From the NCBI GenBank assembly GCA_029891345.1, contig CM056993.1, positions 227,610,424 through 227,674,423 of the forward strand: DNA of 64,000 bases, read 5' to 3'. How positions within the stretch are numbered: position 1 is the stretch's first letter; the number at the start of each line of letters is the position of its first letter. This document shows, piece by piece, positions 57,501 to 64,000 of the stretch. The stretch comes from Dryococelus australis (lineage: Eukaryota; Arthropoda; Insecta; Phasmatodea; Phasmatidae). A model generated the notes under the pieces. It made no database searches and was not told where the DNA came from. It worked only from the letters and a program-made list of their open reading frames with translations. Position numbers and translations under genes: made by a program.

Positions 57501-58134
57501 TACTTGCGATTTAACTTGGGACAGTTGTATTTTCCCCCGTACGCTTGTTAACCTACAGGAAACTCAACACATATGACACGTACGTTATTTTGGAAGGAAA
57601 GTAACAATTGTTTTTTCATTAACATTTTCGCTAGCATGAAATTAAATATGCCTTTAAATGCCCAAGTTAAGGCATGAAACGTTATCGTTTGTTTACAAAC
57701 GTTTTAAGAAGTACAAAAACATTAAAAGCACAAATTACAAAATATGTTTGCAGTGAATAGCGTTACATACTTTTAAAAAATAAGCGTACTTAGTGTTTGA
57801 AAAAAATATACATTTAATTTATTGAAATTTACGCACAGCTTGCTAACGTTTCATTAGTGTAACATATACTTTTTTATGGAAGTGCGACCACACTTGGCAA
57901 TATCGTAAAATTCCATATCTGTATCTGCATAATGCGTTTTTATACTGGCCAAATTGCTAACATTGCTAACTGCGTTTAATGTTCCTAGTACACTCCGTTT
58001 TCTTCGCACAGACAAATGCAATCTACCGCTAACATTACCTTTTTTAATACGTGGGTTTTTTTTTCGCCATTTATAAATTAATATCTATCAAGACATTCCG
58101 AGCAAACTACAGTGGGTAAACTAATCCCGACTAA
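57501..58134. other. No recognisable gene
   Basis: AT-rich sequence, no motif. Confidence 0.5.
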
Positions 58135-58541
58135 AGGCTGTGAGCACTTTTGAAATGAACCTTAGAAAACAGTCACTGTCCCGGCCTGAATATATTTTAG
58201 CGGGCGCACAGAGTGACATACGCTCAATAAAGTTATAATGATGGATGGGAAATAGTTCCACATCTTAACGTAAAAAAAATTATGTTACGTAATCATTTGT
58301 GCTAACGGAAATTATTTCTTTTCCTCTCCGTTTTTTTAATGCGTCTGAGTATAAGAATGAGCAGATTGATAACGTATCAATTTTTCTAATTATTCCAAAG
58401 TTTCACTTGACCGACGCATGAATAATGTGACGAGGCCCATGGCAATGTTGATTTTAAATAAGGCGGAGGAATACACAACTTGCGTACCAGTAGATCTTAA
58501 GCAGGACTTTCAAAAGTGCTCATTTTACCGTGGACAGCCTA
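58135..58541. mobile_element. MITE family copy 2 (TA target, ~407 bp)
   Basis: Left end AAGGCTGTGAGCACTTTTGA (a small deletion within the inverted repeat), right end CATTTTACCGTGGACAGCCT; flanking TA at 58133-58134 and 58542-58543. The interior matches copy 1 (GTGACATACGCTCAATAAAG versus GTGACATGCGCCCAATAAAG; TTCACTTGACCGACGCATGA in both). Confidence 0.85.
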
Positions 58542-58724
58542 TATATCTCAGAGCCACCCCACCCCTGTTAATCCAACGCCTATTTCCATTTTCAAGAACT
58601 GTGGACGAGCCAAACAGCAAAAGGTCTACTATCGCGGCTGGCTCAACGGAATATCGATCTAATGTACAGTACCAGGCACATGCACTATGCGACACGCATG
58701 TGGAAATTCCTGTAGCTATTCTCG

Positions 58725-61700
58725 AATGTAGCTTTGTGTATAATGTAGACGTAGAAGAAAGCACGGTTCACGATATCATGCACAAGTTATGCCAAGAGGA
58801 ATAAGAAATGGCTTCCGAGGGTTCGGGCTGGACCTTGGTTTCAGTAACTCGTCTAGAGCTGAGAATAATTGAGCTTAATCCACTTGGCAAATAGGCACTT
58901 GCTGATTTCCATCCACCTGACAACAGTGAAATACAATATAAAAAGCAGCAAACCACTACATGAATATGAAGCCTGGATTGTGTGAGCAGTCAGTTGGGGA
59001 CCATGGTGGGAGAGTTACTGAGCATGAGGGGTCATTTGCGGAGCAGGAGACGTAATTTGTGGAGGATGCGGGGTCTTTTAGGAGACATTTGTGGATAATT
59101 TAGCGGTCATTTAGGTGTCATATGCGGAGCAGCATGGGGCAGTTGCAGAGAATGATTTCAAGCTGAACAAAAAACTTTTCTGGAAGAAACTGTTGAAGAT
59201 GTAACTACATGGTAATGTGATCAAGGAACTATGGCTGAATAGAAGCATAAAAATTGTTCAGTTTTACTGATGAAATATGTTAGAAAGTTTATATATATAG
59301 CAGTAGCTAGGCAAAGTAGATACACAAGTTGCTACTGTCGAAAGATCTTCAGCAAATGCTGTCATGCTCAGTGACATGTGAGAACCGCCTGTACGAAGAG
59401 ACCTTTCCGCACGATGAAACATTATGACAATGGCAACATGGAGTTTATGCAAGGCTATAGATTGAAGGAAAACGTCGATATCTGCAAGGATTAGTATACT
59501 GGGTACGAGCAAATGATATCACCAATACCTCGTTCTGCATCGGAGAGTACTGATTCGTCAGATGATAATGATGAGAGAGTTAATGCTAATGATGGAATGA
59601 GTGTAGTAGATTCGGTTTGCGTGAAATTTACACTTACAAGAATTTTGCATGAAGTCGACGAACTTCAAAATAAACATTCGTCGGCTCTAAATACTGATGA
59701 TGATTATGTGACTCCTACAAAGCGAAGTAAACGTGATATTGAGGATGACAGAGGAAGTGAAGACGACCATGAAGAGAGCATTGATGATAGGGACTATGAC
59801 AACAGTGTTGATGGCGTATCTGATGAAAACGACGATGAATCTCGTAATGTTCCCACCAAGGCCCCAGTGAACTGAAGGATCGGTGTTAAATTATATGAGA
59901 CTGTTGGCTAGTATCCATTTTCTGCATATATCTGAGAAATGTAAAGGTCGAGTGTATGGAATAATTAGAAGGATGGAGTGCATATCACAAGTAAATTAAT
60001 TATATGTATGTATACATAATAATATTAGTTTATTTACTTATACAGTCCATTGTGCTCCTATGAAATACTTATTAATTCATTGATGTAAAAACCGATTGCG
60101 AAAGTCTGGTTTAGATAAAAATTTTACGCGAGCCTGTGCAGGAGGAGGCCTATGGTATGATCTTAAGTATGCCTTACTCGGGTCTATTAAGTTCCAGATG
60201 GCTACTGAATATATGGAGGAAGATTTTTGGGGAATTTTTCGCAACTGGTTGGTTGGCCTGGCCATTTAGATTTGGCCTTTTTTATGGTCTCCTCATATTG
60301 AAATGTTTTGCAAAGATTTGCAAAGTTTCCCGAAGTTTTTGTGCGAAGAGGTTTGTACCGAGATTTGTATTAGGCGAATTTTTAGATTGGTCGATGGTTT
60401 GGGTGGATGGTGAGGGGACGATATATAACGAGTTAGTAAGTTTTGAAGGGGGGAAAGGGGGTTAGAGCGGGGTGGTGGGTTTACGGATTGTGTGGTTGTT
60501 GTGGAGGAGGGTGGGGAGAGAGGTCGTGCTATGGTAAGTACATGTTGAGGGAAGTGGAAAGACAAGGCATGGGTGGAGGTGGGTGTGTGTGTGTTATATA
60601 AAGACAGTGATGCACTTTGGGATTGGAAGATTAGTCCGAAGATTGGTCGTCCATATAACCAATGGAATATAGAGTTGGGGGTTTATTGGCTGCTGATCGT
60701 CTTACCATGGAGTGGCAGTACTCTGTCATCTTTATGATACTCGAACACTCAGTGCCACACAATTCAACATGGATTTTACGTTAGTTATGTTTTTTTTTAA
60801 GTTTTTATTATTATTTTTTTGTTTTGTTTTTTATTTTTCGAGTTTAAGGTCAATTGGGTCAATGTTAATGTCGCAAAAATTCAACACGGGTGTAGGAGTC
60901 CGTGATGTAATATGTTCCTGAACTCTTATTTGTTTCTTTATTAGATTTAATTTTTTATATTTTGTGTCAAAGATAAATGATTTAAAGTTCAAGTTCATGA
61001 GCATCCAACGTGAGTGTAGGAGTCAGTTAGGCATCATGATTCCTAAACTTTTATTAGCTTCTTTCGATTTTTACAATTTTTTTCTCGTTTTATATTTTTC
61101 AATATTATTGGGTTTCATGCCAACGTAATCAACAATCAACATGGTGGTCGGGTTCAACAATTTAAGATTTTCCTTAGATTTTAGAATTATTATTTTTGCT
61201 ATTATTCTTAATTTTAAACTATTATGTGGAGGGCATGGTTTGGGTAATGGCTAGGGTGATGGGGTGAGTGTGAGGTGAACGTTATATATTTCTCAATTTT
61301 TAAAATAAATTTTTCGATTGTTTTCCGGTTTTATCTTTTTTTACGACTTGAGAGTTTCAGGGTGGGGGAGGGGGAGTTGTTGGTTAGTGTGTTGGGTTTA
61401 GTGTAAATTTAACGCTGTGTTCTGAGAATGATTTTCTTTTTTGTTTATGATGGCGTGTGGTTGGCGAGTGTGTGTGTTTGGTGGAGTGCCGGGAAATAAA
61501 AAAGGGGGGAGGGGGAGTCGGTGGGTGGGGAAAGGGGGTTAGTTAAGGGTGTTGGGGTCGAGCGGAGGGGTTTTGAGGTAATGTTACATCTTCTAAAATG
61601 TTTTCAATTATAATTTTTCTATTATTCTTTATTTTTTATGATTATGAGGAGGGGGTAAGGTGAGCTTGGCAAGGGGGTGTTTGAGGAGGTGGAGAACTGG

Positions 61701-61890
61701 GGTTAAAAAGAGAGCCCCCCCACCCCAGGGGCTCGTTACTGTATATTTGAGTACATGACATTTCTGAGAGGGAAAAAGAGAGATTTCGAGGGAAAAACGG
61801 GAAATTTTGATAAAAAAAAAACTGGAAATTCCAAGATGGCGGACGGCGCATCTGTGACTCAACAACCAGCCCTTGTGCTCGGAGGAACTA
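58725..61890 (-). mobile_element. Element X, copy B (inverted relative to copy A)
   Basis: Reverse complement matches copy A from about 48690 to 53615 with the same order of anchors. It lacks the solo LTR and the hAT, thereby supplying both empty sites. The left edge near 58725 is soft; the remaining ~180 bp up to the MITE are unassigned. C/A-rich or G/T-rich low-complexity stretches (60380-60600, 61240-61700) correspond to the CA-rich parts of copy A. Confidence 0.7.
59513..59875 (+). CDS. Element X acidic protein, copy B (open, 120 codons)
   Basis: Open frame: SASESTDSSDDNDERVNAND, CVKFTLTRILHEVDELQNK, ALNTDDDYVTPTKRSKRDIE, then an Asp/Glu-rich tail. The first ~55 residues match the minus-strand fragment in copy A, and changes are mostly conservative (VNANDGMS/LNANDGMS; VDELQNK/VTEIQNK), so the frame was once coding. 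A leucine-spaced helix sits between an acidic head and a nuclear-signal-like KRSKR. No family recognised. It may be only one exon of a longer protein. Confidence 0.45.
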   Translation: MISPIPRSASESTDSSDDNDERVNANDGMSVVDSVCVKFTLTRILHEVDELQNKHSSALNTDDDYVTPTKRSKRDIEDDRGSEDDHEESIDDRDYDNSVDGVSDENDDESRNVPTKAPVN

Positions 61891-62665
61891 TACCTATATT
61901 TCTAGATTGATGCACCCTTTACTCAATTATAGCAGCAGCAATAACAATATCCATAAATACATACAACATATTTCACAGTGATTGAGCCATTCTGTCACCG
62001 TGTCCACGATCTTTAACAAGTTGCACATGAGTGACAATCATCACCAGTGATGTACTGTACAGTATGGGACCAGAGCTCAGACTTTCTTGTGGGTCATCTG
62101 ATTTGTGGAATTTCCTACACTTCTTCGACATGATTGGTAGTAGATGCCGATATCATCGAGCATGCAACGTGTTGTTCATTGACCGAGCGGGTAAATATTG
62201 TCTCTAAATAATTCAATATATTAACATTCGTCCCACTAACTAACACATGTTTGCTCTCTCTACTGGATTCTTGTCCACGTCGATATTAGTAGTTGGTGGG
62301 CCGGGCCTTGGTGATGAGAATCCAATTACGACAAGAAATTAAGACGGCTATGACGCGCGTCAAGCGCATAAAATCTACTGTCGTTCCTGCCCGAAATGTT
62401 ATTTATATTTCGAGGCGTCTCAAAAAGATAGTACACTAAAAGTTGTTTTGTCTGAAACAAACTTCAACGGAAGATATTTCTCCTACAGTCGCAAGACCTA
62501 AATATTGTTCGTTGTTGTATGTCATAACTCCTCCGTGAGTTAGCAGAACCAACAAGCATTAAAACTAAAATAGTTTAATCTCTGTCATAGTTAAAAAGAA
62601 ATTTATTTAACGTACTGTCTGCAGGAGGCACATTCTTCTCCTCTTATCGGGAGTACAATTACGTA
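61891..62665. other. No recognisable gene
   Basis: Short ORFs only; no motif or repeat end identified. Confidence 0.5.
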
Positions 62666-63072
62666 TAGGCTATTCACGGTAAAATGAACACTTTTGAAAG
62701 TTCCTCTGACGAGCTACTTGTATGTACGTTGTGTATTCTTCCGCCATTGTCACGGGCCTCATCACTTTATTCATACGTCGGTCAAGTGAAACTCCGAATT
62801 ATAAGAACGGTCAAATAATGTACAAATCTGCTCATTCTACACTTCAATGCATTAAAAAAACAGTATGCGAAAGAAATAATATAATATATCAGAAATGGTT
62901 ACCTAATACTATTCATTCTACGTTAAAATATAGAACTAATTCCCATCAATTGTTACCAACTTGACTGGGCACATGTTTTTCATTGCGCCCGTTCAAATAT
63001 GTGCATGTAGGGCCAGTGACTTCTTTCTAGGGGTTCATTTCAAATGTGTCCACTTTATCGCGAACAGCCTTT
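62666..63072. mobile_element. MITE family copy 3 (TA target, ~407 bp)
   Basis: TAGGCTATTCACGGTAAAAT at the left and, mirrored, CACTTTATCGCGAACAGCCT at the right, with TA at 62664-62665 and 63073-63074. Its orientation is opposite to copies 1 and 2, judged by the interior (TCATACGTCGGTCAAGTGAA). The plus ORF 62722-62964 is MITE sequence. Confidence 0.85.
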
Positions 63073-63074
63073 AC

Positions 63075-63774
63075 TTAAGTATCACTAACCGGGCGTAGTG
63101 TAGTTCACAAATTCCTTACAGGCGCATGACCACTAGGCTTGGTGACATAGCGGCTTGTTCACCGCTTATTGTTTCCACCACGTTAGTTAGTCTTCTCCCG
63201 ACAACCAGGGCAGTCAATGAGAATACCTCCCCTTGTCTACAGAATTGTACGTGTCACGCCTACGTGTGAGCAGCCAAGGCAGGTGGCACTAGCTCACAGG
63301 GGCGTCGAGTCGCTATCAACTACTTCCGGCCCGGTTCTTCAAGTACCTTTACCGCTATCCCTCGTGCTCACAGCACTGTGACGTCGACACACACCGGCGA
63401 CACATGGCGCTCTTCCTTCATTACGGCCCTCCACGTTTACAGGCAGATCCATTCCGACACTATAACTACGTGATCAATAACACCATTGAAATATACGCAT
63501 TTTCGTTAGGTCGGGCAATGCAGGGTAACCTTGAGTTGGCACCGCGCATGGCGAGGCGAGGGTGGGGGCCCGGGGCGACTCGCGGTAATAGTTTGCAGTT
63601 CTGCAAAGGAATTTCTTGGCGACTGGGTGTCCACAGTTTTTTTTGTACAAGGGGGGAAAATACAGTATTCTTATTAGGGTGGCCGTTAACACTATTCAGT
63701 TAGGCGTAGTGACTTTTTTTCGACGGTTGATTCCAGAAGTGTTCAGTTAAACGTGAACGGCGTATACATAGGTA
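63075..63774. other. No recognisable gene
   Basis: GC-richer than the neighbourhood, with overlapping ORFs on both strands (63404-63703, 63474-63692) that show no motif. Confidence 0.45.
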
Positions 63775-64000
63775 ATGGCTGTCCACGGTAAAGTGAGCAC
63801 TTTACAAATTAACCTTAGAAAATAGTCACTGACCCTGCATCCATGTATTTTAATGGACGCATTGAGTGACATTCGCCCAGTAAAGTTGGTAACGATGGAT
63901 AGATAGTAGTTCCATATCTTAACGTTGAATAAAAAGTTGTAGGTAACCATTTGTGATAAAATAAAATAATTTATTTCGCTTAATTTTTTTTTAATGCATT
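63775..64000. mobile_element. MITE family copy 4, cut by the window edge
   Basis: Starts after TA (63773-63774) with ATGGCTGTCCACGGTAAAGT and continues GAGCACTTTACAAATTAACC, then GTGACATTCGCCCAGTAAAG. Same orientation as copies 1 and 2. Confidence 0.8.

Noticed and set aside
58418..58804. 128-codon plus ORF as a gene
   Set aside because: It spans the end of a MITE and the edge of element X, so it is a chance frame across two repeats.

Overview
The window is non-coding, transposon-packed eukaryotic DNA. Nothing in it is bacterial: there are no operons, no ribosome-binding sites, and long AT-rich stretches carry only short random ORFs. The mix of CR1/Jockey-like LINEs, Gypsy and Copia LTR elements, an hAT, TA-flanked MITEs, tRNA-derived SINEs and a Maverick/adintovirus-like insertion fits a large-genome arthropod, probably an insect. 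I cannot name the species. I found no convincing host gene; almost every recognisable protein fragment belongs to a decayed mobile element.

Layout. 1-0.45 kb: a YqaJ-type recombinase fragment. 2.0-2.75 kb: a minisatellite and a short inverted outpost of the 38-bp satellite. 3.3-5.75 kb: ORF2 of a LINE (minus). 5.8-7.9 kb: a block with short inverted ends. 8.38-9.45 kb: a LINE ORF1 (minus) expanded by 60-bp repeats. 10.4-10.8 kb: a MITE. 13.2-13.8 kb: a Copia fragment. 15,887-26,138: a complete but dead Maverick/adintovirus-like provirus. 29.0-37.0 kb: a ~7.9 kb array of a 38-bp satellite shaped like a tRNA 5' half. 38.3-44.3 kb: two Gypsy copies in opposite orientation joined head-on. 48.7-54.2 kb and 58.7-61.9 kb: two inverted copies of an unrecognised element ('element X'); the first carries a solo LTR and an hAT insertion and ends in a large palindrome. 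Two SINEs and further MITE copies fill the rest.

The most important object is the provirus. A perfect 6-bp target duplication (TTCGGG, 15881-15886 and 26139-26144) brackets AG...CT termini and ~0.4 kb terminal inverted repeats. Inside are a minus-strand structural gene, a plus-strand block (structural protein, phospholipase A2, pX-like protein, adenain-like protease, small ORFs), an integrase fragment, a minus-strand type-B DNA polymerase fragment, a zinc-finger gene and a small end ORF. All are broken by stops, frameshifts, a LINE insertion and a deletion that fused the truncated 3' ends of integrase and polymerase.

The second is the satellite. Each 38-bp unit contains a perfect pol III A-box and a D-arm hairpin, so the array amounts to roughly two hundred tandem tRNA 5' halves with no B-box. 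The same repeat reappears inverted near 2.3 kb.
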